The notes: generated by a model not told the origin, from the letters alone. A stretch of 64,000 nt of DNA from Bog-532 sp965277615 (GCA_965277615.1 CBDIDG010000005.1:434001-498000); one strand, 5' to 3'. Positions 18,003-26,754 are shown, numbered from the stretch's first letter. Made by a program: numbers and translations.

Positions 18003-18242
18003 ATGCCTGATTCAGTTCAGCACAGCCAGGACCCCGAGCCGGCCGGGCCGGTCCCGCCCGAACAGGGCCGTTTCCTGAAGATGCCCTACGACCTGCGCGA
18101 GCCGACCGGCGAACGGGTTCAGGCGCGGATGTGGAACCGGGACGACCGGCGGCTGTTCACGCCGAAGGCCTACGGCTGGGGCTACGACCTCAACTTTTAC
18201 TGGCTGACTCACCCGATCCAGTACTTCACCCGCCGCCCCTGA
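18003..18242 (+). CDS. DUF5808 small protein
   Basis: A 79-residue protein with a very strong ribosome binding site (GGAGGAGGAAAG before ATG). The C-terminal half (RLFTPKAYGWGYDLNFYWLTHP) fits the DUF5808 family, short tails rich in aromatic residues found in actinobacteria. No signal peptide or membrane span. It follows the zinc-ribbon gene by 21 bp and is probably co-transcribed. Function unknown. Confidence 0.8.
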   Translation: MPDSVQHSQDPEPAGPVPPEQGRFLKMPYDLREPTGERVQARMWNRDDRRLFTPKAYGWGYDLNFYWLTHPIQYFTRRP

Positions 18243-18270
18243 AGGCCGCATCCAAAGGCCACCCCTGAAG

Positions 18271-18299
18271 GCGCCCTGAGCGACGAGCCTCAGGGGCGG
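18271..18299. terminator. Bidirectional hairpin between convergent genes
   Basis: CGCCCTGAG and CTCAGGGGCG form a stem (one bulge) around CGACGAGC, between the convergent DUF5808 and NlpC/P60 genes and overlapping the latter's stop codon. Position and symmetry suggest a shared terminator. Confidence 0.55.
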
Positions 18300-19537
18300 A
18301 CGGCGCCGATCGGCTCGCCGGGCTGGTAGATGCTGTCGATGCGGACGTCCACGCCGGTGTAGGGGGCGTCGACCATCTCGCCCCCGCCGATGTAGATGCC
18401 GACGTGGTGGATGGTGGCCGGGTTGGCGTTGTTGGTGGCGTAAAACACCAGGTCACCGCGCTGCATGTCGTTCAGCGGGATGTGCGTACCCTCGTTCCAC
18501 TGGTCCCCGGTGTAGTGCAGGATCGACACCCCGGCGTGGGCCCAGGCCACCATGGCCAGCCCGGAGCAGTCGTAGGTGCTGGGCCCGGCCGCGCCCCACT
18601 GGTAAGGCTTGCCGATCTGGCTGAGCGCGAAGTCGGCCGCGATCTGGCCCTGGGACGAGTTGGCCGCCGGGCCGGAGTCCGGCGAGATGGGGCTGGGCGA
18701 GCCGACGCTGGCCCGGGCCGCCGCTGCGGCTCGCGCGGCCGCGGCCGCGGCTGCCTTGGCCGCCGCGGCGGCCAGAGCGGAGGCCCGCTGGTTGGCTATG
18801 TGGTTCGCGTGGTTCTTGGCGCTGCCCAGCTCGCCGGACAGCTGGTTGGTGACGGTTTTGGTCTGCTGGACCGCGGTCAGCTGTTTGGCCACCGCGGCCT
18901 GGACCGCCGTCTTCAGCTGCGCCGCCTGCTGGGTGGCCGCCTTGCGCTGCTTGAGCGCGGTGCTGGCCTCGGACCGGAACACCTTGGACACCACGCTGTC
19001 GGCGTTGTTCTTGGCCAGGATGTCGGTTCGCTGGGTGGCGAAGACCTCCCCCAGCCCGACCTGGTTGAGGTAGGCCGTCACGCCGTGCGCGTCACCCAGC
19101 ATGGCGGCCATCGGGTCGAACCCGCCCTGGGTCTCATACTCGTTTGCGGCCAGCGCTGCCACCGCGCGCTGGCTGCTCAGCTGGGCCCCCTTGGCCGCGG
19201 CCAGCTTCTTCTCCGCGGTGGTGTAGGCGGACTGCGCCTGCTGCTCGGAAACCTGGGCCTTGTCGTAGTTTTCGGTCAGGATTTCGGCCTGGTTCTGCAG
19301 GTCGGTAAGCTTGGCGTTGGCCTGGGCCAGCTGCTCCTCCTGCTTTCCCAGCGCGGCGGCACGCTGGTTGACCTTTTGCTGAGCGGCCTGGACCTGACTC
19401 GCGCTGGGGACCGGATGGCCAGCCAGTGTCATCTGCGCCGGTTCAGCGGCGAGCCCGGTCGCGGCCACCAGACCGCACACCGCCGCACTCCACACCACCT
19501 TGCGCACGCTGATGAAAGCCCCTGGTCCGTCCGCCAT
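18290..19537 (-). CDS. NlpC/P60 peptidoglycan endopeptidase with coiled-coil N-terminus
   Basis: Secreted cell-wall hydrolase cleaving peptide cross-links. ATG at 19537 (GGGGGA upstream) gives MADGPGAFISVRKVVWSAAVCGLVAATGLAA, a signal peptide, and 415 residues; the longer open frame to 19705 adds non-family sequence. Residues about 50-290 are Ala/Gln/Lys-rich coiled coil; an Ala-rich hinge and a Ser/Pro linker lead to the NlpC/P60 domain with catalytic Cys in STYDCSGLAMVAW and His in IHHVGIYIGGGEMVDAP. The architecture resembles RipA-like enzymes. No c-di-AMP riboswitch consensus was seen in the 200-bp leader shared divergently with crp, which holds a small AGCGA-aca-TCGCT palindrome at 19616-19628. 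Confidence 0.92.
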   Translation of the reverse strand: MADGPGAFISVRKVVWSAAVCGLVAATGLAAEPAQMTLAGHPVPSASQVQAAQQKVNQRAAALGKQEEQLAQANAKLTDLQNQAEILTENYDKAQVSEQQAQSAYTTAEKKLAAAKGAQLSSQRAVAALAANEYETQGGFDPMAAMLGDAHGVTAYLNQVGLGEVFATQRTDILAKNNADSVVSKVFRSEASTALKQRKAATQQAAQLKTAVQAAVAKQLTAVQQTKTVTNQLSGELGSAKNHANHIANQRASALAAAAAKAAAAAAARAAAAARASVGSPSPISPDSGPAANSSQGQIAADFALSQIGKPYQWGAAGPSTYDCSGLAMVAWAHAGVSILHYTGDQWNEGTHIPLNDMQRGDLVFYATNNANPATIHHVGIYIGGGEMVDAPYTGVDVRIDSIYQPGEPIGAVRP

Positions 19538-19736
19538 CCCGTCCCCCGGAATCGATCGTTCTTCCCCGATATTCGCTTGTGAGAGACTTAATGTAATCGG
19601 ATGACCCCGGAAAGTAGCGAACATCGCTTCGTGGCGCACCTTGTGTCGGCCTGCTTGGACGCCCTTTAGTCCCCCGCGGCGCATCAACTCGGGTGGATAG
19701 GCCACACTAAGAGGGCACTAGTAGGAGGAGGAACCG

Positions 19737-20420
19737 GTGGAGAACGCCGGAGATGTGCTCAGGCGGACGCCGCTGTTCGAGGCGCTGGACGAAGATGGCA
19801 CGCGCGAACTACGGCAGACGATGAGCCAGCTCAAGCTGCACCGCGGTGAGCGGCTGTTCGAGGAAGGCGACGGCGGGGACAGCCTCTACGTCGTGCTCGA
19901 CGGCAAGATGAAGCTGACCCGGGCGGCCGGTGACGGCCGGGAGAACCTGCTCAGCGTGATCGGGCCGGCCGAGATGTTCGGCGAGCTGTCGCTGTTCGAC
20001 CCGCGACCCCGCACGTCGAGTGCCAGCGCCGTGACCGAAGTGGTCCTGGCCGTGCTGCCCCACGACGCGCTGCTGCCGCTGCTGCGCAAGCGGCCCGAGA
20101 TCTCCCTGCACATGATGCGCGCGCTGGTCCAGCGGCTGCGGCGGGCCAACGACGTGACCGCCGACCTCGTGTTCACCGATGTCCCCGGGCGGGTGGCCAA
20201 GGCCCTGCTCGACCTGGCCAACCGGTTCGGCCAGCAGACGGACGAAGGGCTGCAGGTCCACCACGACCTGACCCAGGAGGAGCTGGCCCAGCTGGTCGGG
20301 GCGTCCCGGGAGACGGTCAACAAGGCGCTGGCCGACTTCGCGGCGCGAAAATGGCTGACCATCTCGGCCCGCTCGGTGCTGATCGTCGACCCCGAGCGGC
20401 TGCGCAAGCGCGCCCGCTAA
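19737..20420 (+). CDS. crp: Crp/Fnr-family transcriptional regulator (cAMP-receptor-like)
   Basis: A 227-residue global-type regulator: cyclic-nucleotide-binding beta-roll (about 10-125, with GDGGDSLYVVLDGKMKLTR and GEMFGELSLFDPRPRTSSA, the phosphate-binding cassette), dimer helix, and winged HTH near 165-205 (LTQEELAQLVGASRETVNKALADF). GTG at 19737 follows AGGAGGAGG. Close to the actinobacterial Crp/GlxR lineage and in the same neighbourhood as Rv3676 (MBL, RidA, DUF4177, ArsA pair, WhiB4, PonA2). Confidence 0.93.
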   Translation: MENAGDVLRRTPLFEALDEDGTRELRQTMSQLKLHRGERLFEEGDGGDSLYVVLDGKMKLTRAAGDGRENLLSVIGPAEMFGELSLFDPRPRTSSASAVTEVVLAVLPHDALLPLLRKRPEISLHMMRALVQRLRRANDVTADLVFTDVPGRVAKALLDLANRFGQQTDEGLQVHHDLTQEELAQLVGASRETVNKALADFAARKWLTISARSVLIVDPERLRKRAR

Positions 20421-21292
20421 GCAGACGGGGGTAGCTCTCCCCGGTCGGCCAGGTAGTCCAGCTGGGCCTGGACCGACAGCTCAGCCGCCGGGCGGACGGC
20501 CGGCGTGATCTCCGTGTAGACCCGGGTCACGATCTCGGCGGGCGTCCGGTCGCCGGCGGCCAGCGCCGCCCGGACCTGGTCCAGCCGTTCGGCCCGGTGC
20601 GCGATGTAGTACTCCAGCACCGCGGCCGGGTCGGGCAGCACCGGGCCGTGCCCCGGCAGCAGCACCCGCAGCAGTCCCTGGTCGGACAGCGACTTCATCG
20701 CGTCGAGCGAGCGCAGGTAGTCGGTCAGCGAACCGTCGCCGCCGGCGATGACCGTGGTGCCCCGGCCCAGCACCGTGTCGCCGGTCAGCAGGGCACCGTC
20801 TTCGGGCAGCAGCAGGCTGAGCGAGTCCGGGGAGTGCCCCGGCGTGCCGATGACCCGCAGCTCGCTGCCAGCCGCCTCGATCACGTCCCCGTCCCCCAGA
20901 CCCTCGGCGCCGAGCCGGTGGGCCGGATCGGCCGCCCGGACCGGCGCGCCGGTCAGGCCGGCCAGCCGCCGGGCCCCGGCCGAATGGTCGTCGTGGCCGT
21001 GGGTCAGCAGGATCTGGCCGATCCGCCGCCCGGCCTGCGCGGCCTGCTGGACGACCCGGCGCAGATGGCCTTCGTCGTCGGGGCCGGGATCGACCACCAG
21101 CGCCACGGTGGAGTCCGGGGCGGCGATCAGCCAGGTGTTGGTGCCGTCCAGGGTCATCGGGGACGGGTTGGGCGCCAGTACGCACAGGGCCAGGACCGAG
21201 CCCGAGCCGTCAATCCCCCCACTGGAGGCGTCAGTCCCAGCAATGGAGGCGTCAGTACCCGCGCCGGGGCCGTCAGTCGTCATCGTTACCAT
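20417..21292 (-). CDS. MBL-fold metallo-hydrolase
   Basis: A 291-residue metallo-beta-lactamase-fold hydrolase with the metal motif THGHDDHSAG and later GTPGHSPDSLS, GDTVLG and LPGHGP. The first 30 residues are a Gly/Asp/Ser low-complexity leader with ATG-start repeats (GTDAS twice), so a later start is possible. Ends overlap crp by 4 bp (convergent). Belongs to the conserved crp block (compare Rv3677c); substrate unknown. Confidence 0.9.
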   Translation of the reverse strand: MVTMTTDGPGAGTDASIAGTDASSGGIDGSGSVLALCVLAPNPSPMTLDGTNTWLIAAPDSTVALVVDPGPDDEGHLRRVVQQAAQAGRRIGQILLTHGHDDHSAGARRLAGLTGAPVRAADPAHRLGAEGLGDGDVIEAAGSELRVIGTPGHSPDSLSLLLPEDGALLTGDTVLGRGTTVIAGGDGSLTDYLRSLDAMKSLSDQGLLRVLLPGHGPVLPDPAAVLEYYIAHRAERLDQVRAALAAGDRTPAEIVTRVYTEITPAVRPAAELSVQAQLDYLADRGELPPSA

Positions 21293-22031
21293 CCGGGATG
21301 CTCAGCCAGGCCCGGTCGCCGTCCAGCAGGACGACTGGACGCCGCGGCTTGGTCGGGCGCTCCGCCGCCATGACGGCGTCGATGCTGCCGCAGGCCTCCA
21401 GCTCGCTCAGGGTGGCCGCGGTCGGCGGGAGCATGGTCATTTCCCCGGCTGCGACCGCGTCCAGGGCAGCGGCCGGAGACAGCCACGTGGCCTGGTCCGA
21501 CTCTCCGGTGCCACCCGCGGCGTGCTGGTCCGCGGGCATGACGGCCACAAAGAACCGCGTGTCGTAGCGGCGCGCCTCGGCTTCCGGGGTGACCCATCGT
21601 GACCAGGGCCGGAGCAGGTCACCGCGCAGCACCAGCCCGCGCCGGACGAGCAGCTCGGCCAACGAGATCGAACCGTCCGACAGGGCCTGCTGGTCCGCCT
21701 CCCACTCGGGGCCGGTCACCTCGGTGACCACCGTGTCCGGCGAAGGGCCGGCCAGCAGCACGCCGCACTCTTCGAACGTCTCCCGGACCGCCGCCCGGAC
21801 CAGCGCGGCCACCCCGGCCGGGGGCACACCGAGCGCCTGGGCCAGCTGCTCCGGTGGCGGGCCGGCCCAGCCGTGACCGCCCTCGGCGTCACGGTCGTCG
21901 ACCTTGCCACCTGGGAAGACGTACGCCCCCGGCGCGAACGCCATCGAGCTCAGCCGCCGGAGCAGGTACACCTCGGGATCGCCGGGTGCGGCCCGGAGCA
22001 GGATCACGGTGGCGGCGTCCCGCGGCACCAA
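21273..22031 (-). CDS. NUDIX hydrolase
   Basis: Hydrolyses a nucleoside-diphosphate-linked compound; substrate unknown. The Nudix box is split by an insertion, GGKVDDRDAEG...RETFEECGVLLAG, as usual in this long actinobacterial group. The ORF begins at TTG 22031 or GTG 22028 (VPRDAATVILLR). In-frame conserved-looking sequence continues upstream (SEFRVSPELAGRARDIRDG) to just past the ridA stop without a standard start codon, so the true start is unsettled. Overlaps the MBL gene by 20 bp. Confidence 0.88.
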   Translation of the reverse strand: MVPRDAATVILLRAAPGDPEVYLLRRLSSMAFAPGAYVFPGGKVDDRDAEGGHGWAGPPPEQLAQALGVPPAGVAALVRAAVRETFEECGVLLAGPSPDTVVTEVTGPEWEADQQALSDGSISLAELLVRRGLVLRGDLLRPWSRWVTPEAEARRYDTRFFVAVMPADQHAAGGTGESDQATWLSPAAALDAVAAGEMTMLPPTAATLSELEACGSIDAVMAAERPTKPRRPVVLLDGDRAWLSIPDGNDDD

Positions 22032-22099
22032 CGGCGTGACCCGGCCGTCCCGGATGTCCCGGGCCCGGCCGGCCAGCTCCGGTGAGACGCGAAACTCGC

Positions 22100-22576
22100 T
22101 CAGGAGCTCGCCACCTCAGCGATCAGCTCAACCTCGACCGGGGTGTCCAGCGGCAGTACGGCGACGCCGACCGCGCTGCGGGCGTGCCTACCCGCGTCGC
22201 CGAAGACCTCGGTGAGCAGCTCGCTGGCCCCGTTGATGACCTGAGGCTGGGCCGTGAAGCTGGGCGCGCTGGCCACGAACCCGACCACCTTGACGATCCG
22301 GGTGATGGCCGACAGCCCGCCCGCCTCGGCCGCCGCCGCGGCCAGGGCGTTGAGCGCGCAGAGCCGGGCCAGGTCGTGGGCCTGCTCGGCCGTCACCTCG
22401 GCGCCGACTTTGCCGGTGGCGGGCAGCTTGCCGTCCACGAACGGCAGCTGCCCGGCGGTGTAGACGTAGGATCCGGTCCGTATGGCCGGCACGTAGGCAC
22501 CGCCGGGCGGGGCCACCTCCGGCAGCGTGAGGCCCAGGGCGGCCAGCCGTTCCTCGGGCGTTCCGGGTGCGGTCAT
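22100..22576 (-). CDS. RidA/YjgF-family protein
   Basis: Imine/enamine deaminase fold. The ATG at 22576 (MTAPGTPEERLAALGLTLPEV) gives 158 residues; the longer frame upstream overlaps the next gene and is not conserved. The family body runs GSYVYTAGQLPFVDGKL to VEVELIAEV. It lacks the canonical Arg/Glu RidA catalytic set as far as can be judged by eye. It overlaps DUF4177 by 4 bp; orthologous position to Rv3678c. Confidence 0.9.
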   Translation of the reverse strand: MTAPGTPEERLAALGLTLPEVAPPGGAYVPAIRTGSYVYTAGQLPFVDGKLPATGKVGAEVTAEQAHDLARLCALNALAAAAAEAGGLSAITRIVKVVGFVASAPSFTAQPQVINGASELLTEVFGDAGRHARSAVGVAVLPLDTPVEVELIAEVASS

Positions 22577-22728
22577 CCCTTGGGCCGCTTCATGTAGGCC
22601 ACGAGCTGCTCGCCGTTGGGACCCGGGACGAGCGCGACGAGTTCCCACCCGTCGTCGCCCCAGTTGTCGAGGATCTGCTTGGTCGCGTGCACCAGCAGCG
22701 GCACGGTCGCGTACTCCCACTTCTGCAT
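22573..22728 (-). CDS. DUF4177 small protein
   Basis: A 51-residue protein, MQKWEYATVPLLVHATKQ to YMKRPKG, with the DUF4177 pattern (MQKWEY...ILDNWGDDGWELVALVP). No membrane span or signal. It overlaps ridA by 4 bp (ATGA) and is likely translated together with it; same place as Rv3678A. Function unknown. Confidence 0.88.
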   Translation of the reverse strand: MQKWEYATVPLLVHATKQILDNWGDDGWELVALVPGPNGEQLVAYMKRPKG

Positions 22729-22738
22729 GGGAATGACC

Positions 22739-24136
22739 TTAGCGGTCGGCCTGCTGACTCGGCGTGCGCTCCCCGGTCGTCCGGGGCTTGCGCTCGGCCG
22801 CCGGGGTGCGCGGCTTACGCGGCGTGGTGGACCGGGGCTTGCGGGCCGGCGGGACCGGCGTCTCGTCGGCCACCCCGCCGATGGCCCCATCGGCGGTGCC
22901 GTTGGCCACGCTGTCGGTGATGGCCGGGTCGACGACCGGCATGCTGGCCGTGGCCTCATTGTCCGAGACGGCGCCGTTGCCCGAGACGGCACCATTGTCT
23001 GAGACAGCACCATTGTCTGAGCTAGCACTGCCGGGAGTGGCACCGAGTGCGGTGGCACCAGCCCGGGCACTGCTGGCTGGGGTGGGGCTGGCTGGGGTGG
23101 GGCTGGCCGGGGTGGGGCTGGCCGGGGCACGCGGGACCTCCGAGCTGGGCAGACCCTCCGGCTCCGGCAGCGGCGCGAAGTCCGGCTCGGCCGACGCGGA
23201 CGGCAGCTCGGCGACCAGATCGGGCACGGGCTCGACCTCAGGCACCGGCGGAACCGCGGTCTCCTCCAGGGCCGGGACGTGGGCCATGGAGATCTCGGCT
23301 TCGGCCTCGGCCACCTCGGCGTCGCCCAGGTCCTCGGGCTCCTCCGGCCGCGCCTCGGCGGGCTGGGTGGCGCCGGGAGTCATCCGGTCGAAGAACCGGA
23401 GCAGCTCGACCGGGACCGGCATGACCAGCGTGCTGTTGCGCTCGCCCGCCACCTCGACCACGGTCTGCAGCAGGCGCAGCTGCAGGGCCGCGGGGTCACG
23501 GGCCATGACGTTGGCCGCGGCCGCGAGGCGCTTGGAAGCCTGGTACTCGCCGTCGGCGGTGATGATGCGGGCTCGCCGCTCCCGCTCGGCCTCGGCCTGG
23601 CGGGACATGGAGCGCTTCATGCCCTCCGGCAGGGACACGTCCTTGACCTCGACCCGCTCGACCCGGATGCCCCAGGGGGCCTCGGTCGGCTCGTCGATGA
23701 CCCGGCGCAGCTCCCGGTTGACCGACTCACGCTCGGCCAGCAGCTGATCCATCTCGGACTGGCCGATGATGGACCGCAGCGAAGTCTGGGCCTGCTGGGC
23801 GATGGCGAACATGTAGTCCTGCACGTTCACCGTGGCCTTGATCGGGTCGACCACCCGGAAGTAGACCACCGCGTCGACCCGGACACTCACGTTGTCCCGG
23901 GTGATGCCGTCCTGGGCGGGCACGGCCATGGCCACGATCTGCATGTTGACCTTCTGCATGCGATCGCCGATGGGGCGGATGATGTGCAGCCCCGGGCCCC
24001 GCACTTCCGGCAGCACGCGCCCGAAGCGGTAGATGATGCCTTTTTCGTACTGCTGGACCACGCGGATGCTCCGCCCGGCGGCGGTCAGGCCGGCGATGAT
24101 CAGGAGCACGATGATGACGACGAGTGCTGCGACCAC
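22739..24136 (-). CDS. SPFH/band-7 (stomatin/slipin-like) membrane protein
   Basis: N-terminal membrane anchor (VVAALVVIIVLLIIAGL), followed by a band-7/SPFH domain (about residues 20-240; VVQQYEKGIIYRFGRVLPEVRGPG, TRDNVSVRVDAVVYFRV) and a stretch of helices (ERRARIITADGEYQASKRL). Slipins form oligomeric membrane scaffolds. After about residue 260 there is a 200-residue acidic then Ala/Pro/Ser/Thr tail with tandem repeats (ASPTP x3; SDNGAV-like x4) and a basic TPRKPRTP end. GTG 24136 has GAGAGG at good spacing; GTG 24145 or ATG 24214 are alternatives. Confidence 0.88.
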   Translation of the reverse strand: MVAALVVIIVLLIIAGLTAAGRSIRVVQQYEKGIIYRFGRVLPEVRGPGLHIIRPIGDRMQKVNMQIVAMAVPAQDGITRDNVSVRVDAVVYFRVVDPIKATVNVQDYMFAIAQQAQTSLRSIIGQSEMDQLLAERESVNRELRRVIDEPTEAPWGIRVERVEVKDVSLPEGMKRSMSRQAEAERERRARIITADGEYQASKRLAAAANVMARDPAALQLRLLQTVVEVAGERNSTLVMPVPVELLRFFDRMTPGATQPAEARPEEPEDLGDAEVAEAEAEISMAHVPALEETAVPPVPEVEPVPDLVAELPSASAEPDFAPLPEPEGLPSSEVPRAPASPTPASPTPASPTPASSARAGATALGATPGSASSDNGAVSDNGAVSGNGAVSDNEATASMPVVDPAITDSVANGTADGAIGGVADETPVPPARKPRSTTPRKPRTPAAERKPRTTGERTPSQQADR

Positions 24137-24237
24137 TGGGATCACCTCTCTCTTACCCACCAGACTAGTGACGAATACGCGCGCTGCCACCCAGGGGGCG
24201 TCGTTAACAATCACTGGGCGGAGATAGCCTCGCAGTG

Positions 24238-25245
24238 ATGAGAGCCAGGGACACGGACTGGGAAGGCGTGCGGCTGCACGTCGTCACAGGTAAGGGCGGT
24301 ACCGGCAAGACAACGATGGCGGCTGCCCTTGCTCTGGCGTTGTCCCGCGGCGGGCGCAAGGTCCTGCTCATTGAGGTCGAGGGGCGCCAGGGGATCGCGC
24401 GGCTGTTCGACTGCCCGCCGCTGCCGTACGCGGAGCGCAAAGTCGGGATCGGGCCCGCCGAGGGCGGCCGTCCCGGTGGTGACCTGTACGCGCTGGCCGT
24501 CGACCCGGAGGGCGCGCTCCTGGACTACCTGGAGATGTTCTACGGGATGCGGCACACCGGTCAGGCCCTGACCCGGCTGGGCCTGGTTGACTTCGCCACC
24601 ACGATCGCCCCCGGGCTGTCCGACGTGCTGCGGACCGGCAAGGCCACCGAGGCGGCCCGGCGTAAAGCCGAAGGCCACGAGGTTTACGACGCGGTGGTGA
24701 TGGACGCACCGCCGACGGGCCGGATCGGCCGCTTCCTCAACGTCTCGGTCGAGGTGTCCGGCCTGGCCAAGGTCGGGCCGGTGCGGGCGCACGCCGACAC
24801 CGTAGCCCGGGTCATCCGCTCGCCGCAGACCGCGGTGCACTTCGTCACCACCTTGGAGGAGATGCCGGTCCAGGAGACCCTGGACGGCATCGCCGAGCTG
24901 CGCGCCCTGGGCGGCCTGCAGCTGGGCGGGGTCTTCATCAACCGGGTCCGCCCGGGCGGGGTGCCCGAGCCGGACCTGAGGGCCGCGGCGGCCGGGCACG
25001 TGGACGAGGCCGAGATCGCGCTCGGGCTCAAGGCGGCCGGGCTGGCCGACAGCCAGACCCTCGCGGCCGGGCTGAGCATCGAGCTGGCCGAGCACGCCAG
25101 GAATGTGGCCCTGCAGGAGCGCGAGCGCCGCGAGCTCGCCGCGGCTGGGCAGCCCCGCTATGAGCTCCCCGACCTCACCGACGGCGTCGACCTGGGCGGC
25201 CTCTACCGGCTGGCCGAGGTGCTGCGCGAGCAGGGCGCGGCCTGA
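24238..25245 (+). CDS. ArsA-like P-loop ATPase, subunit 1
   Basis: Cytosolic ATPase of the ArsA/GET3 fold. ATG at 24238 (GTG at 24235 is the alternative). The deviant Walker A is GKGGTGKTT (about residues 19-27); VVMDAPPTGRIGRFLN gives the switch region. About 335 residues. Its stop overlaps the start of a second ArsA-like gene (TGATG). The pair is conserved beside wblA/whiB4 across actinobacteria (Rv3679-Rv3680), where arsenite transport is not the proven role. Confidence 0.93.
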   Translation: MRARDTDWEGVRLHVVTGKGGTGKTTMAAALALALSRGGRKVLLIEVEGRQGIARLFDCPPLPYAERKVGIGPAEGGRPGGDLYALAVDPEGALLDYLEMFYGMRHTGQALTRLGLVDFATTIAPGLSDVLRTGKATEAARRKAEGHEVYDAVVMDAPPTGRIGRFLNVSVEVSGLAKVGPVRAHADTVARVIRSPQTAVHFVTTLEEMPVQETLDGIAELRALGGLQLGGVFINRVRPGGVPEPDLRAAAAGHVDEAEIALGLKAAGLADSQTLAAGLSIELAEHARNVALQERERRELAAAGQPRYELPDLTDGVDLGGLYRLAEVLREQGAA

Positions 25246-26441
25246 TGAACCCGCAGCCGCAACCCGCGCCGGCCCGGCTGGACACCGACGCGCTGATCGA
25301 CGACCGTCGGACCCGGATCATCGTCTGCTGCGGCTCCGGTGGGGTGGGCAAGACCACCGCCGCCGCCGCCCTGGGCCTGCGCGCGGCCGAACGGGGTCGG
25401 CACGTGGTCGTGCTCACTGTCGACCCGGCCCGGCGGCTGGCCCAGTCCATGGGCCTGACCTACCTGGACAACATCCCGCGGCCGGTCGACGTGGACTTCT
25501 CCTCCGGCGGCAGCCTGCACGCCATGATGCTCGACATGAAGCGGACCTTCGACGAGATCGTCGAGGCCCACTCCGACCCGGACCGGGCCGCGCAGATCCT
25601 GGCCAACCCGTTCTACCAGTCGCTGTCGTCCAGCTTCGCGGGCACGCAGGAGTACATGGCCATGGAGAAACTGGGCCAGCTGCACCGCACCGACCAGTGG
25701 GACCTGATCGTGGTGGATACGCCGCCGAGCCGGTCCGCGCTGGACTTCCTGGACGCGCCGCAGCGGCTGGGCCGGTTCCTGGACGGCAAGCTGATCCGGC
25801 TGCTGACCGCGCCCGCGTCCCCCCGCCGGTCCTACATGAAGGTGCTGAACGCGGGGTTCTCGCTGGTGACCAGCACGCTGACCAAGGTGCTCGGCGCGCA
25901 GGTGCTCAAGGACATGCAGACGTTCGTGACCGCGTTCGACACGATGTTCGGCGGCTTTCGCGAGCGGGCCGACTCGACGTACCAGCTGCTGCAGACGCCG
26001 GGCACCTCGTTCCTCGTGGTGGCCGCGCCCGAACCCGACGCCCTACGCGAAGCGTCGTATTTCGTCGAGCGGCTGGCCGGGGAACGGATGCCGCTCGCGG
26101 GACTGATTCTCAACCGCGTCCACGTGCCCGCAGCGACCAGGCTCTCCGCGGCCGGCAGCCTGGCGGCCGCGGAGACGCTGGAGAACGGGAACGGAGCAGC
26201 GGGGGCCGATCCGGCGGGGGAGGCCGGACCGCCGCGCTACGCGCTGGCCGCCGGGGTTTTGCGGCTGCACGCGGAGCGAATGCAACTGGCGGCCAGGGAA
26301 CGGCGGGTGGCCGAGCATTTCACTGCGGCCCACCCCACCGTCCCCGTGACCGAAGTCGCCGCGCAGCCCGAGGACGTCCACGACCTCAAGGGCTTGCGTA
26401 CGATCGGTTCAAGCCTCGCCAACAAACCGGAACCGGGCTAG
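25245..26441 (+). CDS. ArsA-like P-loop ATPase, subunit 2
   Basis: 398-residue partner of the preceding ATPase. Walker A is CGSGGVGKTT (about residues 29-38); TVDPARRLAQSMGL and IVVDTPPSRSALDFLDAP are the nucleotide-switch segments. Start overlaps the previous stop by 1 bp, so the two are made together and presumably form a hetero-dimer. Ends 4 bp from the convergent wblA stop. Confidence 0.93.
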   Translation: MNPQPQPAPARLDTDALIDDRRTRIIVCCGSGGVGKTTAAAALGLRAAERGRHVVVLTVDPARRLAQSMGLTYLDNIPRPVDVDFSSGGSLHAMMLDMKRTFDEIVEAHSDPDRAAQILANPFYQSLSSSFAGTQEYMAMEKLGQLHRTDQWDLIVVDTPPSRSALDFLDAPQRLGRFLDGKLIRLLTAPASPRRSYMKVLNAGFSLVTSTLTKVLGAQVLKDMQTFVTAFDTMFGGFRERADSTYQLLQTPGTSFLVVAAPEPDALREASYFVERLAGERMPLAGLILNRVHVPAATRLSAAGSLAAAETLENGNGAAGADPAGEAGPPRYALAAGVLRLHAERMQLAARERRVAEHFTAAHPTVPVTEVAAQPEDVHDLKGLRTIGSSLANKPEPG

Positions 26442-26445
26442 TGGA

Positions 26446-26754
26446 TCAACTCGCCACCAAGTCGTCCACGTCGTCCACGTCCTGCTCGTAGTTGTCACGA
26501 GCCTGCTCCAGCAGCTCGCGCCAGGACTTCACGTCGGGGCGCCGGCGTAGCAGCGCACGCCGCTCCCGCTCGGTCATGCCGCCCCAGACACCGAACTCAA
26601 TGCCGTTGTCCAGTGCGTCGGCCAGGCATTCGGTCCGCACGAGGCAGCCCCGGCAGATCAGCTTGGCTCGGTTTTGCGCTGCGCCCTGGACAAACAGCTC
26701 GTCCGGGTCGGTTCCTTTGCAGGCGGCGCGTGTGGTCCAGTCAGTGATCCACAT
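26446..26754 (-). CDS. wblA: WhiB-family iron-sulfur regulator (WblA/WhiB4 type)
   Basis: Redox-sensitive [4Fe-4S] transcription factor. ATG at 26754 (MWITDWTTRAACKG) gives 102 residues with GAGG upstream. Four cluster cysteines: C12, C34, C37, C43; the GVWGG turn follows near residue 58 and then the basic ERRALLRRRP segment for DNA. The assignment to WblA/WhiB4 rests on position between the ArsA pair and a class A PBP, as in Streptomyces and mycobacteria. A frame open upstream to 26919 is not part of the family. Confidence 0.93.
   Translation of the reverse strand: MWITDWTTRAACKGTDPDELFVQGAAQNRAKLICRGCLVRTECLADALDNGIEFGVWGGMTERERRALLRRRPDVKSWRELLEQARDNYEQDVDDVDDLVAS

Noticed and set aside
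19540..19736. Possible c-di-AMP (ydaO) riboswitch before the NlpC/P60 gene
   Set aside because: Such genes often have one in actinobacteria, but the conserved motifs could not be found in this leader.
24235..26441. Arsenite resistance from the ArsA-like pair
   Set aside because: No arsB, arsR or arsC nearby, and the same pair beside wblA is a core actinobacterial feature; arsenic role not supported.
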